Assembly: GCF_000739875.1 (NCBI RefSeq)
Contig: NZ_BBJR01000054.1
Location: 1-48,956 of the forward strand
Source of the DNA: Comamonas aquatica NBRC 14918
Lineage (GTDB): Bacteria; Pseudomonadota; Gammaproteobacteria; Burkholderiales; Burkholderiaceae_C
DNA: 48,956 bases
Direction: 5' to 3'
Position numbers and translations under genes: made by a program. A model generated the notes under the pieces. It did no database searches and was not told the origin of the DNA. It was given only the letters and a program-made list of their open reading frames with translations. Position 1 is the first letter of the stretch; each line of letters begins with the position of its first letter. This document shows, one piece after another, positions 1 through 8,921 of the stretch.

Positions 1-507
1 TACAGCACAGCGCTGGCTGAGTCAATTGCGCATCTCCCAGCACATCAGCGGCCAGTACTGCACGCAGACAACGGCAGCGCATTCAAGGCCACGACAGTGC
101 TGGCCATGCTGCATTGGCTGGTGATCAAACCCTCATACTCAAGGCCTCGGGTCAGCGACGACAACGCCTTTGTGGAATCGTTGTTCAGAACCGCCAGGTA
201 CCGCCCCGAATATCCAGCTCGAGGGTTCTGTGATTTAGCCAGCGCACGGCAGTGGGCGGCAGAGTTTGTGCACTGGTACAACTATGAGCACCGCCACAGC
301 GGCATTCAGTTTGTGACACCGCAGCAGCGCCATACGGGTCAAGACAAAGCTATCTTGGCTCAGCGCCATCAGGTCTATGAACAAGCCAAGCAAAACCGAC
401 CTGCCCGATGGAGCCGTCACACCAGAAATTGGCAGCCCATCGAAGCTGTCGCCTTGAACCCAGAAAGGATCGAAAGCATCACGCAAAAAATACGTCTAGC
501 GGCATAA
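1..507 (+). CDS. IS3-family transposase OrfB, C-terminal part (5' truncated by window edge)
   Basis: The frame is open from base 1 and ends in TAA at 505-507. It encodes the C-terminal half of an rve-type integrase core. The second catalytic Asp is in LHADNGS and the catalytic Glu in DNAFVESLFRT, followed by the YNYEHRHSGI block that IS3-family OrfB proteins carry near the end. The first catalytic Asp and the OrfA partner are missing because the window starts inside the gene. The visible reading frame is intact, so the copy may be functional. Exact IS subgroup not assigned. Confidence 0.85.
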   Translation, partial: YSTALAESIAHLPAHQRPVLHADNGSAFKATTVLAMLHWLVIKPSYSRPRVSDDNAFVESLFRTARYRPEYPARGFCDLASARQWAAEFVHWYNYEHRHSGIQFVTPQQRHTGQDKAILAQRHQVYEQAKQNRPARWSRHTRNWQPIEAVALNPERIESITQKIRLAA

Positions 508-530
508 ATGACGCGACAACTATCTTGACA
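1..530 (+). mobile_element. IS3-family insertion sequence, right part
   Basis: The window opens inside an insertion sequence whose transposase reads rightwards and stops at 507. The right terminus is placed at about 530: read inward from there the sequence starts TGTCAAGATAGTTGTCGC, beginning with the TG usual for IS3-family ends. The left end and both target duplications lie outside the window, so the boundary is tentative. Just beyond it the AT-rich polysaccharide block begins. Confidence 0.65.
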
Positions 531-567
531 TGCGCCGATATTGGTACTTCAAGGTTAATCCAATACA

Positions 568-1479
568 TTAACTCCTGCCAATTCTAAAAATACCACGAAC
601 AATTAATATTATTAATGTACGAAAAAATAATTTGCTGAAAATAATTTCCTTACTACTTCTTAGTGCAACAATTAAACTACTGAAAGCCTCTCCAAGATTT
701 TTCCTCACAATCTCTTGAGATCGAATCAAATGAATATTTGAAAATGCTCTATTATAATTTTTGTTTTTAAAAAAATTAATAATTTGCATTCTTCCTTTAT
801 GCATTAAATCAAATTTAGAAGACATATTGTCCTCATGCCTTCTATACTTTGCAAAAACTTTATCAACACAATCAAGCGTTCCACCATTCTTTGTCAGCGC
901 AAGCCACATATACCAGTCTTCAATCAAAAAATCTTTATTAAACCCACCAGCATTTTTTACAGCATCCAACCTAAGCATTTGTGTCGGTGCCATCAATAAA
1001 TGTTTATGCAAGTAAATATCATCGAACTTGGATCTAACCACTCTTTTTGTCTTTAAAACTTCACTTCTATTTAAACCAATAATCTCTACACCACCAAAAA
1101 CACCCAGGCTTTCGGTGTGCGCTTCTAGATAACTGACTTGATATGAAATTTTATCTTTGTAAATAATATCATCAGAGGCAAGGCAGCAAAAATACTTACC
1201 TGAACATAATTCAATTGCCTCATTAAGTGTTTCGCACAAACCCTTGTTTTCTCGGTATAAAAATATAAATTTTTTAAATCTTTTTCTGCAATCCGATATT
1301 AACGATTTAATTATCTCAACAGATTTATCTTTAGAGCCATCATCAATAACTATTAGCTCAATATTTTTGTAATCTTGCTCAATGATACTTTGAATACATT
1401 CCTGCACAAACTTTTCATGATTAAAGCAAGGAACAACCACTGAAACCAAAGGATTATTATCTTTCATCTTCTTCTGCAT
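568..1479 (-). CDS. glycosyltransferase family 2
   Basis: A 303-residue GT-A fold glycosyltransferase. The N-terminal VSVVVPCFN strand, VIDDGS (Asp46-Asp47) and a second acidic pair in ASDD (Asp103-Asp104) are the nucleotide-sugar and metal-binding signatures of GT2. It is the last gene of the AT-rich surface-polysaccharide block and overlaps the 3' end of the flippase gene by 23 bp. It probably adds one sugar of the repeat unit to the lipid-linked intermediate; donor and acceptor cannot be read from sequence. The start may instead be the second Met (position 1467). An IS element follows about 40 bp after its stop, so further glycosyltransferases or a polymerase may have been lost or lie outside. 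Confidence 0.85.
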   Translation of the reverse strand: MQKKMKDNNPLVSVVVPCFNHEKFVQECIQSIIEQDYKNIELIVIDDGSKDKSVEIIKSLISDCRKRFKKFIFLYRENKGLCETLNEAIELCSGKYFCCLASDDIIYKDKISYQVSYLEAHTESLGVFGGVEIIGLNRSEVLKTKRVVRSKFDDIYLHKHLLMAPTQMLRLDAVKNAGGFNKDFLIEDWYMWLALTKNGGTLDCVDKVFAKYRRHEDNMSSKFDLMHKGRMQIINFFKNKNYNRAFSNIHLIRSQEIVRKNLGEAFSSLIVALRSSKEIIFSKLFFRTLIILIVRGIFRIGRS

Positions 1480-2719
1480 TCAATATTTTATATATCACAA
1501 AAAACATCAGCGCCAAATAAACCCCATAGTTTATTGCATGTGCTACGACTGGAGCATTTGCATCGAAATAATTTAGCAAAATCCACGTCCACAGAAAAAA
1601 TCCTAAAGAAAAAATTATTTCTGTTACTATAAATGTTTTTATCAAAGCTCTTCCCAACATCACATACGCCAAAATCCAACTCCCAATCTTCAGCGTATCC
1701 CCCACCATCTGCCAGCCAAAAAGCTCGCGCATGGGCATAAATTCTTTGCTAAATAGCAGATTGATAATAAAATCTCTCAACAAATAAATAACAAGACCGC
1801 AAGCTGCAGCAACCGGCAAGATGATTTTATAGCCCTGAATAATTTCTTTTTTAATATCTTCAGGGTCCTGCAATTCAGCCAAGCGTGGCAGATAGTAAAC
1901 ACCTAATGTTGTTGTGACAAACATCAGATATGCAGCACTCAGTCGCCACATGGCTTCCCAATATCCAGCAGCGTCCCATCCGAGATTTTCACCTAGGAGA
2001 TTGCGTACCATGATATGGCTGACCGGCACAGTCACTGCACTCGTCACAGCCATTGCAGTAAATTTACCAAGGTTGATAGCAGATTGCCTATCTATGGCAC
2101 CCACCAGATATTTCAGCTTGAACCATGTGGTACGGTAACACAATGCCAAGGTCACAAAAAACACCAAAGATTGATTGATTGCCAGTGTCAGCAGCGCTCC
2201 ATACAGCCCAAACTGCACAATCATCAGCGCACTAACGATCAGAGAAAAAAAGCTCCCCGTTATATTTACGATGACATAGCGCTTTATTTCTTTTTTTCCA
2301 TTTAATATGGCAAGCAATAAAGTATTAAAAACAAAAAAAACCAGCGTCAGACCAAACCAAATAAAAACACTTCCGTATTGATCATCACTCAAAAACCAGT
2401 CTGCCAATTCCCGGTTAAACACGGCCACCAGCAAGCCAGTGACAATAGAACCAACTAATGCAATGGTCCCAGCGGTTTGCCACACTTTGCGCTGTTCAGC
2501 CTCATCCGCGTGGTATTCAGCTGTGTATTTGGTAACACCTGTATTGATGGCACCACTGCCTAGCGTGGTGATCATCTGCACGGCATTTTGAAAATTACCT
2601 ATTGCAGCATAACCGGCTGGCCCCACATAAATCGCCAATATTTTGTTGATGCCCAGCATGGTCAGCATTTTTATGGCAACCGCTATGGCATTTAGCAGAC
2701 TGGTTTTTATCAGCGTCAT
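1457..2719 (-). CDS. Wzx-type O-antigen/polysaccharide flippase
   Basis: A 420-residue polytopic inner-membrane protein of the MOP/polysaccharide-export superfamily with roughly twelve hydrophobic segments. The N terminus, with [20 protein letters not shown], resembles the WzxE/O-antigen translocase group. These proteins flip undecaprenyl-diphosphate-linked oligosaccharide units to the periplasm. The gene overlaps the upstream aminotransferase by 4 bp (ATGA) and the downstream glycosyltransferase by 23 bp, so it is translated as part of the amino-sugar operon. Base composition is much more AT-rich than the genome backbone, as is common for horizontally acquired polysaccharide loci. The substrate is inferred from neighbours only. 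Confidence 0.85.
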   Translation of the reverse strand: MTLIKTSLLNAIAVAIKMLTMLGINKILAIYVGPAGYAAIGNFQNAVQMITTLGSGAINTGVTKYTAEYHADEAEQRKVWQTAGTIALVGSIVTGLLVAVFNRELADWFLSDDQYGSVFIWFGLTLVFFVFNTLLLAILNGKKEIKRYVIVNITGSFFSLIVSALMIVQFGLYGALLTLAINQSLVFFVTLALCYRTTWFKLKYLVGAIDRQSAINLGKFTAMAVTSAVTVPVSHIMVRNLLGENLGWDAAGYWEAMWRLSAAYLMFVTTTLGVYYLPRLAELQDPEDIKKEIIQGYKIILPVAAACGLVIYLLRDFIINLLFSKEFMPMRELFGWQMVGDTLKIGSWILAYVMLGRALIKTFIVTEIIFSLGFFLWTWILLNYFDANAPVVAHAINYGVYLALMFFVIYKILNAEEDER

Positions 2720-3822
2720 ACAGGTTGAAAGCTATTGACTGCTGCAACCACTTGCATGGCCTCGTCTTCTGTGAGTGTTGGCCCCATCGGCAAGCTGAGC
2801 ACCTCCTGGTGCAAACGCTCCGTCAATGGGTAGCTGCGCGCATTCCACTCCTGATAGGCCTGCTGTTGATGCGGGGGAATCGGGTAATGAATGAGGGTTT
2901 GAATACCTTGGCTTGCCAAGTGCTGCTGCAGTGCTGTGCGATGGGCGGTGCGTATGACAAACAAGTGCCATACATGCTGCTCTGCCAAGCTGCACTGGGG
3001 CAGTTGTACAACAGGGTTATGGATGTGATGGCGATAAATATCTGCAATCACACGTCTGTGCTGCGTGTCTTGATCCAAATATTGGAGCTTTACGCGCAGC
3101 ATGGCGGCCTGAATTTCATCTAGGCGGCTATTCACACCTTTGAACAGGTTTTTGTATTTTTCATGGCTGCCGTAGTTGCGCAATGCGCACAAAGTTTGTG
3201 CCAGTTCGACATCATTGGTGGTAATAGCGCCGGCATCACCTAATGCACCTAAGTTCTTGCCAGGGTAAAAGCTGAAGCCTGCAGCATGACCCCAATTGCC
3301 AGCTTTTCGCCCGTCAATGCTTGCACCATGTGCTTGTGCTGCATCTTCTAGCACCAGTAATTGATGCTGCTCTGCTATTTCCATCAACGCTGGCATATCA
3401 GCCAGTTGGCCATATAGATGCACTGGCAGCATGGCCTTGGTTTTGGCCGTGATCGCTGCTTTGGCATTCGCTGGCGACAGATTAAAAGTTTGTGCGTCCG
3501 GCTCTACCAGCACAGGTGTTAAGCCATTGGCACTGATCGCCAGAATGCTGGCGATATAGGTATTGGCCGGAACAAGCACCTCATCGCCTTCTTTCAGCTT
3601 GCCCTGCTCCATCCAAGCACGCAGCGTCAAGCTTAAAACATCCAGCCCATTAGCTACACCTATGCAATACTCTGTTCCACAAAATTGCGTGAATTCTTTT
3701 TCAAACTGGAGCAACTCGTTACCGCAGATATACCAGCCAGAATCGATAACGCGACTGCATGCGGCAACTAGTTCGTCGCGATATTTCTGATTTATATCTT
3801 TTAAACTTAAAAAGTCAATCAT
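2716..3822 (-). CDS. DegT/DnrJ/EryC1/StrS aminotransferase, FdtB/QdtB-like (dTDP-3-amino-3,6-dideoxyhexose transaminase)
   Basis: A 368-residue PLP-dependent sugar aminotransferase. The internal-aldimine lysine is Lys189 in [12 protein letters not shown], and [10 protein letters not shown] (Asp160, Gln163) contacts the cofactor. In the FdtB/QdtB subfamily the enzyme transfers an amino group from glutamate to C3 of a dTDP-3-keto-6-deoxyhexose, giving dTDP-Fuc3N or dTDP-Qui3N. A sugar 3,4-ketoisomerase two genes upstream, which would make exactly this substrate, supports that role. The ATG follows directly on the formyltransferase stop (TAAATG). The GC content is higher than in the flanking formyltransferase gene, so the block may be mosaic. 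Confidence 0.85.
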   Translation of the reverse strand: MIDFLSLKDINQKYRDELVAACSRVIDSGWYICGNELLQFEKEFTQFCGTEYCIGVANGLDVLSLTLRAWMEQGKLKEGDEVLVPANTYIASILAISANGLTPVLVEPDAQTFNLSPANAKAAITAKTKAMLPVHLYGQLADMPALMEIAEQHQLLVLEDAAQAHGASIDGRKAGNWGHAAGFSFYPGKNLGALGDAGAITTNDVELAQTLCALRNYGSHEKYKNLFKGVNSRLDEIQAAMLRVKLQYLDQDTQHRRVIADIYRHHIHNPVVQLPQCSLAEQHVWHLFVIRTAHRTALQQHLASQGIQTLIHYPIPPHQQQAYQEWNARSYPLTERLHQEVLSLPMGPTLTEDEAMQVVAAVNSFQPV

Positions 3823-4986
3823 TTAAATACCCAAAAATTTTGCTTCTTCTAAATTTATATAGTCATAAATATTTTTACCAGAAAAGTCTTTTATTTCTGT
3901 GTCAGCACCATTTTCCAGCAAAAATTTAAATAAAAAATTATCTTTATTCCTCAATGACCAATCTTTTGCATACATCAAGACCGTTGTCCCTTTATAATTC
4001 GTGTCATTTATATCTGCTGATCTCTCTAATAATTTCTGAAGGGCATCGAAATTACCATTATATGCAGCAATAATTATTGGTGACCATCCGTATTTGTTGC
4101 GATCATGAGCACCACAAAGACCCTTTAGCAAATCATCAACTTCAAATGATTTACAATCTGAAAATAAACCAATCTTATCGATCTTATCGATATATAACTT
4201 AACATCAAAATCTATAGTTGATATTTTTATAAATCTTTCATTTTCTTCTAAAATTCCCCCAGGCCTCTTTCTGCTTTTTTCTTCTAATATTTCAACTTCC
4301 GCAATTCTCCTTCCATAGACAAGCGGCAACTGATATTCCCTGAAGCTAAATGCATATATTTGTTTTTTTATTTCAAAAGCCGTCTTTAACAAATCAATTT
4401 TTAAAGATGAAAAATCAATGCTTTTTTTGGAGAAATAACTAGAATTCACAGGACGCTGAGGTTCTGAAGAAAATTCTCCTCGTAACAGCTGCTCTATATT
4501 TTCCGAAAAAACTTCATATCCTTTTTTCAAGTATTTTATATAGAGGTCTCTTGCTCTATCTTCATCGCTAATACGAATTTTTTTCTGAGCAATTATATCT
4601 CCTGTATCGATTCCAGAATCAATTTTGTGCAGTGTCACCCCTGTTTCCTGCTCATTATTTAGCAATGGCCATACAGAAGTATACATTCCTTTGTAACTTG
4701 GTAGTTTTGAGAAATGTACATTAAAATAGTTACTTTTTTTAAAACTCTCTGGAGAAACAATTTTATCAAACTCCAGACTTAGAAAAACATCCGCTCTTTC
4801 ATAAGCTTCATTCAATGAAATTACATCGACGTTATTTTTTATCGCATGCTTTTTGAGAGAGCATTGCCACCCGTCCTCACCAAAATCATTTTCATTAATA
4901 ACAACTGCCAAATCATCATTAAAATTTTCCAAAGCAAAATTTAAAGCTTTGACGGCAATATTATTTTTCCCAGCGATAACAATCAT
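3823..4986 (-). CDS. dTDP-amino-sugar N-formyltransferase with C-terminal ankyrin domain (QdtF/FdtF-like)
   Basis: A 387-residue protein. Residues 1 to about 180 form a formyltransferase domain: FNVHFSKLPSYKG holds Asn89 and His91, and DSGIDTGDI holds Asp127, the Asn-His-Asp catalytic triad of N10-formyl-THF-dependent enzymes with the same spacing as in ArnA. Residues 298-387 look like two to three ankyrin repeats (YGWSPIIIAAYNGN, then GTTVLMYA, then LLENGADTEIKD). This architecture is known for QdtF of Providencia alcalifaciens. The expected product is a 3-formamido-3,6-dideoxyhexose. The start overlaps the ketoisomerase stop (ATGA). Strongly AT-rich. Confidence 0.85.
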   Translation of the reverse strand: MIVIAGKNNIAVKALNFALENFNDDLAVVINENDFGEDGWQCSLKKHAIKNNVDVISLNEAYERADVFLSLEFDKIVSPESFKKSNYFNVHFSKLPSYKGMYTSVWPLLNNEQETGVTLHKIDSGIDTGDIIAQKKIRISDEDRARDLYIKYLKKGYEVFSENIEQLLRGEFSSEPQRPVNSSYFSKKSIDFSSLKIDLLKTAFEIKKQIYAFSFREYQLPLVYGRRIAEVEILEEKSRKRPGGILEENERFIKISTIDFDVKLYIDKIDKIGLFSDCKSFEVDDLLKGLCGAHDRNKYGWSPIIIAAYNGNFDALQKLLERSADINDTNYKGTTVLMYAKDWSLRNKDNFLFKFLLENGADTEIKDFSGKNIYDYINLEEAKFLGI

Positions 4987-5384
4987 TTTTTTAAAACATC
5001 TAAGAAATCTTGGTAATTGCGAATATAGTCACATTCATCATAATGCTCACTCGCCAGCACCAAAAGTACACAATCTGGCGAAAAATCATGCATTTCTCGC
5101 CAGACCATGTCTTGAATCAAGACGCCTTTAGTGGGACTATCCAGCCAAGCTTCTTCTCGTTTTTTCCCGTTATCCAAGACCATGCGACATTTACCTGTTA
5201 CACAGACCGCAACTTGCTGTAGCTGGCGGTGTGCATGAAAGCCACGAGATACACCTTCTTTGGTTCCAAAAATGTAGTACACGCGCTTAATCGGGAAAGG
5301 AACGGTGCTCCCCGCCTCCAGCGCGACCAATGAGCCGCGCTCATCTCCTAGCGGCGAAAAATCGATCCAATGAAACAAACTCAT
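4983..5384 (-). CDS. fdtA: dTDP-4-oxo-6-deoxyglucose 3,4-ketoisomerase (FdtA/QdtA, WxcM-like cupin)
   Basis: A 133-residue single-domain cupin. IKRVYYIFGTKEGVSRGFHAH carries the conserved histidines His50 and His52, and WREMHDFSPDCVLLVLAS is typical of sugar 3,4-ketoisomerases. It converts the RmlB product dTDP-4-keto-6-deoxyglucose to the 3-keto isomer. The early DERGSL motif (Arg16-Gly17) resembles FdtA, which gives the galacto product, more than QdtA; this rests on recall of the family and is not proof. It is the first gene of the coupled amino-sugar operon, starting 31 bp after the glyS stop on the same strand. Confidence 0.8.
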   Translation of the reverse strand: MSLFHWIDFSPLGDERGSLVALEAGSTVPFPIKRVYYIFGTKEGVSRGFHAHRQLQQVAVCVTGKCRMVLDNGKKREEAWLDSPTKGVLIQDMVWREMHDFSPDCVLLVLASEHYDECDYIRNYQDFLDVLKK

Positions 5385-5415
5385 ATTGCCAGCCCAGCAA
5401 GTTAATTCAAAAATC

Positions 5416-7530
5416 TCACACCGCCAACTTCGCCAAATCCGCCACCCGGTTCATCGCCTCATGCAGCGTAGCCAGCAAGCCCAAACGGTTAGCCTTCAGA
5501 GCAGCATCCTCCGCATTCACCATCACATGCTCAAAGAAAGCATCCACTGGCGCACGCAAGGCCGCCAAAGTTTGCAGGCTGGCGGTGTAGTCGCCTGATT
5601 CAAACTGCTGCTGTGCCTTGGGGGCCACGGTTTGCAGGGCGGCGTACAGGTCTTTTTCAGACTGCTCCACCAGCAGCGCTTCATTGACCTGTGCCTGAAT
5701 ATCGCCTTCGGCCTTTTTCAGGATATTGCCAACACGCTTGTTGGCAGCGGCCAGTGCCTGTGCTTCTGGCAGTGCGGCAAAGGCGCGCACGGCTTCCAGG
5801 CGTTTTTGCACATCCGACAGGCGCTGTGGGCGCAGAGCCAGCACGGCTTCCACTTCTTGCGCGGTATAGCCTTGTTCACGCAGGCTGACCGACAGACGGT
5901 CGTAGAAGAATTCCTGCAACTGGGCGGTCGCATCGGTGATCTTGTCGCCGAAGGCCGGCAGGGTGCTGGCCAGCAAGGTGTCCAGATCCAGCGGCAGGTC
6001 TTTTTCCACCAGCATGCGGATCACGCCCAGCGCATGGCGGCGCAGGGCGAAGGGGTCGCGATCGCCGGTGGGCAGGTTACCAATGCCGAACATGCCGACC
6101 AGGGTTTCCAGCTTGTCAGCCAGCGCCACCACCACACCTGCATCGCCACGGGGCAGTTCATCACCGGCAAAGCGGGGCTTGTAGTGGTCTTCAATAGCGT
6201 CTGCAACAGCTTCATCCAGACCGTCATTCAGTGCGTAGTAGCGGCCCATGATGCCTTGCAGCTCGGGGAATTCGCCCACCATATCGGTCACCAGGTCAGT
6301 CTTGGCCAGTTTGGCGGCCAGGTCAGCCTGCGCCACCAGCTGTGCATCGCCCAGTTGCTGTGCAATGGCCTTGGCAATGGCGCGCACGCGCTCTACGCGC
6401 TCGCCTTGCGTGCCCAGCTTGTTGTGATAGACCACCTTGCCCAGACCTTCCACACGGCTTTCCAGCGTCTTCTTGCGGTCTTGGTCAAAGAAGAACTTGG
6501 CATCAGCCAGACGGGGGCGCACCACGCGCTCATTGCCGCCAATCACAGCCGATGCATCGGCAGGACTGATGTTGCTGACGATGAGGAACTGGTGGGTCAG
6601 TTTGCCGTTCGCATCCAACAGCGGGAAGTACTTCTGGTTGGCCTTCATGGTCAGAATCAGGCATTCCTGCGGCACGGCCAGGAATTCTTTTTCAAATTCA
6701 CAGACCAGCACGTTGGGGCGCTCGACCAGCGCGGTCACTTCGTCCAGCAACGCGGCATCGTCAATCGGGCGCACACCGCCGCCCACACGCTCGGCAGCCG
6801 CTTGCAGCTGGCGCGCAATAGCGGCACGGCGCTCGGTAAAGCTGGCGATCACGGCGCCTTCTTCGCGCAGCTGCTCCGCGTAGCTATCCGCGTTGTGGAT
6901 CACGACGGGGTCGACCTTGGCTTCAAAGCGGTGACCGTGCGTGGCGTTGCCTGCGGTCAAGCCCAGCGTCTTCACGCCGACCAGCACTTGCGTGCCGTGC
7001 AGCACGACCAAGCCGTGGGCGGGGCGCACAAAGTTCACGCTGGTCCAGCCGTCCTGCAACTGGTAGCGCATGACCTTGGGAATGGGCAGCTTGGCAATCG
7101 CTTCGTCCAGTGCTTTTTGCACGCCATCGGCCAGCACCACGCCCTTGACGGTGGAGGTGTAGAACAGGGCCTCGGCCTTGCCCTCGCCCTGGCGCTGCAG
7201 GCCGGCGACGGCGGAGGCATCGGCGCCCAGGGCCGCCAGCTTCTTGAGCAGCGCGGGCGTGGGCTGGCCTGCGGCGTCCAGGCCCACGGCCACGGGCATC
7301 AGCTTTTGCGACACGGCCTTGTCTTCGGCCTGGGGCAGCACTTCGGTGATGTGGGCGGCCAGGCGACGGGGCGAGGCGTAGGCAGTCAGACGCGATTCGC
7401 TGGAGGCCAGCAGGCCCTGGGCCTTGAGTTGCTCGAACAGCACGGCGCCAAAGGCCTCACCCAGCTTTTGCAAGGCCTTGGGGGGCAGCTCTTCGACAAA
7501 CAGTTCAACAAGCAGATTGGATGCGTTCAT
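5416..7530 (-). CDS. glyS: glycyl-tRNA synthetase beta subunit
   Basis: A 704-residue beta subunit of the alpha2-beta2 glycyl-tRNA synthetase. The N terminus LLVELFVEELPPKAL is the family signature and the chosen ATG at 7528-7530 immediately precedes it (MNASNLLVEL). The reading frame extends 16 codons upstream without similarity. The central part contains an HD-like fold and the C-terminal region is the anticodon-binding domain. It pairs with glyQ about 100 bp upstream. In many Burkholderiales gmhB and plsC follow glyS directly; here glyS is followed by an AT-rich polysaccharide cluster instead. Confidence 0.97.
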   Translation of the reverse strand: MNASNLLVELFVEELPPKALQKLGEAFGAVLFEQLKAQGLLASSESRLTAYASPRRLAAHITEVLPQAEDKAVSQKLMPVAVGLDAAGQPTPALLKKLAALGADASAVAGLQRQGEGKAEALFYTSTVKGVVLADGVQKALDEAIAKLPIPKVMRYQLQDGWTSVNFVRPAHGLVVLHGTQVLVGVKTLGLTAGNATHGHRFEAKVDPVVIHNADSYAEQLREEGAVIASFTERRAAIARQLQAAAERVGGGVRPIDDAALLDEVTALVERPNVLVCEFEKEFLAVPQECLILTMKANQKYFPLLDANGKLTHQFLIVSNISPADASAVIGGNERVVRPRLADAKFFFDQDRKKTLESRVEGLGKVVYHNKLGTQGERVERVRAIAKAIAQQLGDAQLVAQADLAAKLAKTDLVTDMVGEFPELQGIMGRYYALNDGLDEAVADAIEDHYKPRFAGDELPRGDAGVVVALADKLETLVGMFGIGNLPTGDRDPFALRRHALGVIRMLVEKDLPLDLDTLLASTLPAFGDKITDATAQLQEFFYDRLSVSLREQGYTAQEVEAVLALRPQRLSDVQKRLEAVRAFAALPEAQALAAANKRVGNILKKAEGDIQAQVNEALLVEQSEKDLYAALQTVAPKAQQQFESGDYTASLQTLAALRAPVDAFFEHVMVNAEDAALKANRLGLLATLHEAMNRVADLAKLAV

Positions 7531-7534
7531 GGTG

Positions 7535-7580
7535 TTTTGATAGCTGCCAGCGCTTACTGAATAAGGGCTGACGGCCAATT
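7535..7580. repeat. dispersed intergenic repeat, short type, copy 1
   Basis: Lies between glyQ and glyS. The core TAGCTGCCAGCGCTTACTGA continues into a segment (AATAAGGGCTGACGGCCAATT) that aligns almost base for base with the copy at 12889-12943. Four bases separate it from the glyS start codon, so it occupies the place where the ribosome-binding site should be. Confidence 0.6.
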
Positions 7581-7626
7581 AATGCGTTAATCGATGGACA
7601 CGGGGCGCACAGTGCGCTCGGCGCGC

Positions 7627-8565
7627 TCAGGCGACCTTCTTTGCTTGCTGCTCGGCGGCCTTGGCCAGCTCGGCCAGCACTTCCTCGGCATGGGCCTTGG
7701 GGGCCATGGGGAAGCCCAGGCGCGCGCGGCTGTCCAGGTAGCTCTTGCCCACGGCGCGCGCCAGGTTGCGGATGCGGCCGATGTAGGCGGCACGTTCGGT
7801 CACCGAGATGGCGCCGCGCGCGTCCAGCAGGTTGAAGGTGTGGGCGGCCTTGAGCACCTGCTCATACGCCGGCAGCGCCAGTTGCGCGTCGATCAGCTGG
7901 TTGGCCGTGCCTTCGTGGGCCGCAAAAGCGCTGAACAGGAACTCGGCATTCGAATGCTCGAAGTTGTAGGTGGACTGCTCCACCTCGTTCTGGTGGAACA
8001 CGTCACCGTAGCTCAGGCCGTCGGTATAGACCAGGTCGTACACCGATTCCTTGCCCTGCAGGTACATGGCCAGACGCTCCAGGCCGTAGGTGATCTCGCC
8101 CGTGGCGGGCTTGCAGTCGATGCCGGCGACCTGCTGGAAGTAGGTGAACTGGGTCACTTCCATGCCGTTGAGCCAGACTTCCCAGCCCAGGCCCCAGGCG
8201 CCCAGCGTGGGGTTCTCCCAATCGTCTTCGACGAAGCGGATGTCGTTCTTCTTCAGATCGAACCCCAGGGCTTCGAGCGAGCCCAGGTACAGCTCCAGGA
8301 TGTTGTCGGGCGCGGGCTTGAGGACCACCTGGAACTGGTAGTAGTGCTGTAGGCGGTTGGGGTTCTCGCCGTAGCGGCCGTCCTTGGGGCGGCGGCTGGG
8401 CTGCACGTAGGCGGCCTTCCAGGGCTCGGGACCGATGGCGCGCAGGAAGGTGGCGGTGTGCGAGGTGCCGGCGCCGACTTCCATGTCATAGGGCTGGAGC
8501 AGTGCGCAGCCGTGTTCGGCCCAGTAGGACTGCAGTTTCAGAATGATTTGTTGGAAGGTCAGCAT
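7627..8565 (-). CDS. glyQ: glycyl-tRNA synthetase alpha subunit
   Basis: A 312-residue class II catalytic subunit. [33 protein letters not shown] and YGLERLAMY are the invariant motif 2/3 and substrate-binding blocks of bacterial GlyQ. It activates glycine and, with GlyS, charges tRNA-Gly. The start is set at ATG 8565 ([11 protein letters not shown]), matching the usual family N terminus. The open frame continues 22 codons upstream to a TTG at 8631, a less likely alternative. Transcribed with glyS. Confidence 0.96.
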   Translation of the reverse strand: MLTFQQIILKLQSYWAEHGCALLQPYDMEVGAGTSHTATFLRAIGPEPWKAAYVQPSRRPKDGRYGENPNRLQHYYQFQVVLKPAPDNILELYLGSLEALGFDLKKNDIRFVEDDWENPTLGAWGLGWEVWLNGMEVTQFTYFQQVAGIDCKPATGEITYGLERLAMYLQGKESVYDLVYTDGLSYGDVFHQNEVEQSTYNFEHSNAEFLFSAFAAHEGTANQLIDAQLALPAYEQVLKAAHTFNLLDARGAISVTERAAYIGRIRNLARAVGKSYLDSRARLGFPMAPKAHAEEVLAELAKAAEQQAKKVA

Positions 8566-8921
8566 GACTTCAGAAGGTGTCTTGGTGCGCGGCGCGGGCG
8601 CGTTGGGGTCGGTGTGGATGCGCTCGGCCAACGGGCACGCAGGGTGCCGCGCACGGGCGCGTAAAACAGCGATTTTAGGCCCGCGGGCCGGGGTTTGACG
8701 CAGCCGGCCTCGGCGCCGCAGCGCCCGGCAGGCCGGCTTGCATCAAAAAGTGAGCTGATAGCGCTTGTTTTTCAATGGCTTTCAATCGAAATGACTTCAA
8801 AACACCCGACGGACGTACGCAAACAGCTACATTTTTTGAAAACACCCCCGCCAGGGGCGGCGTATCCGGCCCCTACAATGTTTTCCATCTTTTTCCTGTA
8901 ACCCTGCGGGCGAGGCGTGGC
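8566..8921. other. divergent intergenic region between glyQ and the SPFH gene
   Basis: About 356 bp without a supported gene. It contains a GC-rich inverted repeat (GCCGGCCT at 8703-8710 against AGGCCGGC at 8730-8737), a copy of the dispersed repeat at 8741-8805, and a TACAAT hexamer at 8874-8879 that could be a -10 box for the SPFH gene, though no good -35 lies 16-18 bp before it. Promoters for both divergent genes must lie here. Confidence 0.4.
8741..8805. repeat. dispersed intergenic repeat, long type, copy 2
   Basis: Begins CAAAAAGTGAGCTGATAGCG and continues through CTTGTTTTTCAATGG to ATGACTTCAAAAC. The AAAAAGTGAGC edge is shared with the repeats at 18037-18130 and 40635-40685, read on the opposite strand. 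Only one end of the palindromic element is clear here. Confidence 0.55.

Noticed and set aside
5632..7560. 642-codon open frame on the plus strand opposite glyS
   Set aside because: It is the complement of a well-supported glyS reading frame; long antisense frames are usual in GC-rich DNA. The predicted protein is His/Gln/Gly-rich with no family features.
8566..8774. T-box or other glycine-responsive leader before glyQ
   Set aside because: T-box leaders are not expected in proteobacteria, and no specifier loop or antiterminator was seen; only a GC-rich hairpin and a dispersed repeat are present.
8836..8879. TTGAAA and TACAAT as promoter boxes for the SPFH gene
   Set aside because: The spacing is about 32 bp, too long for a sigma70 promoter; only the TACAAT hexamer was mentioned as a possible -10.
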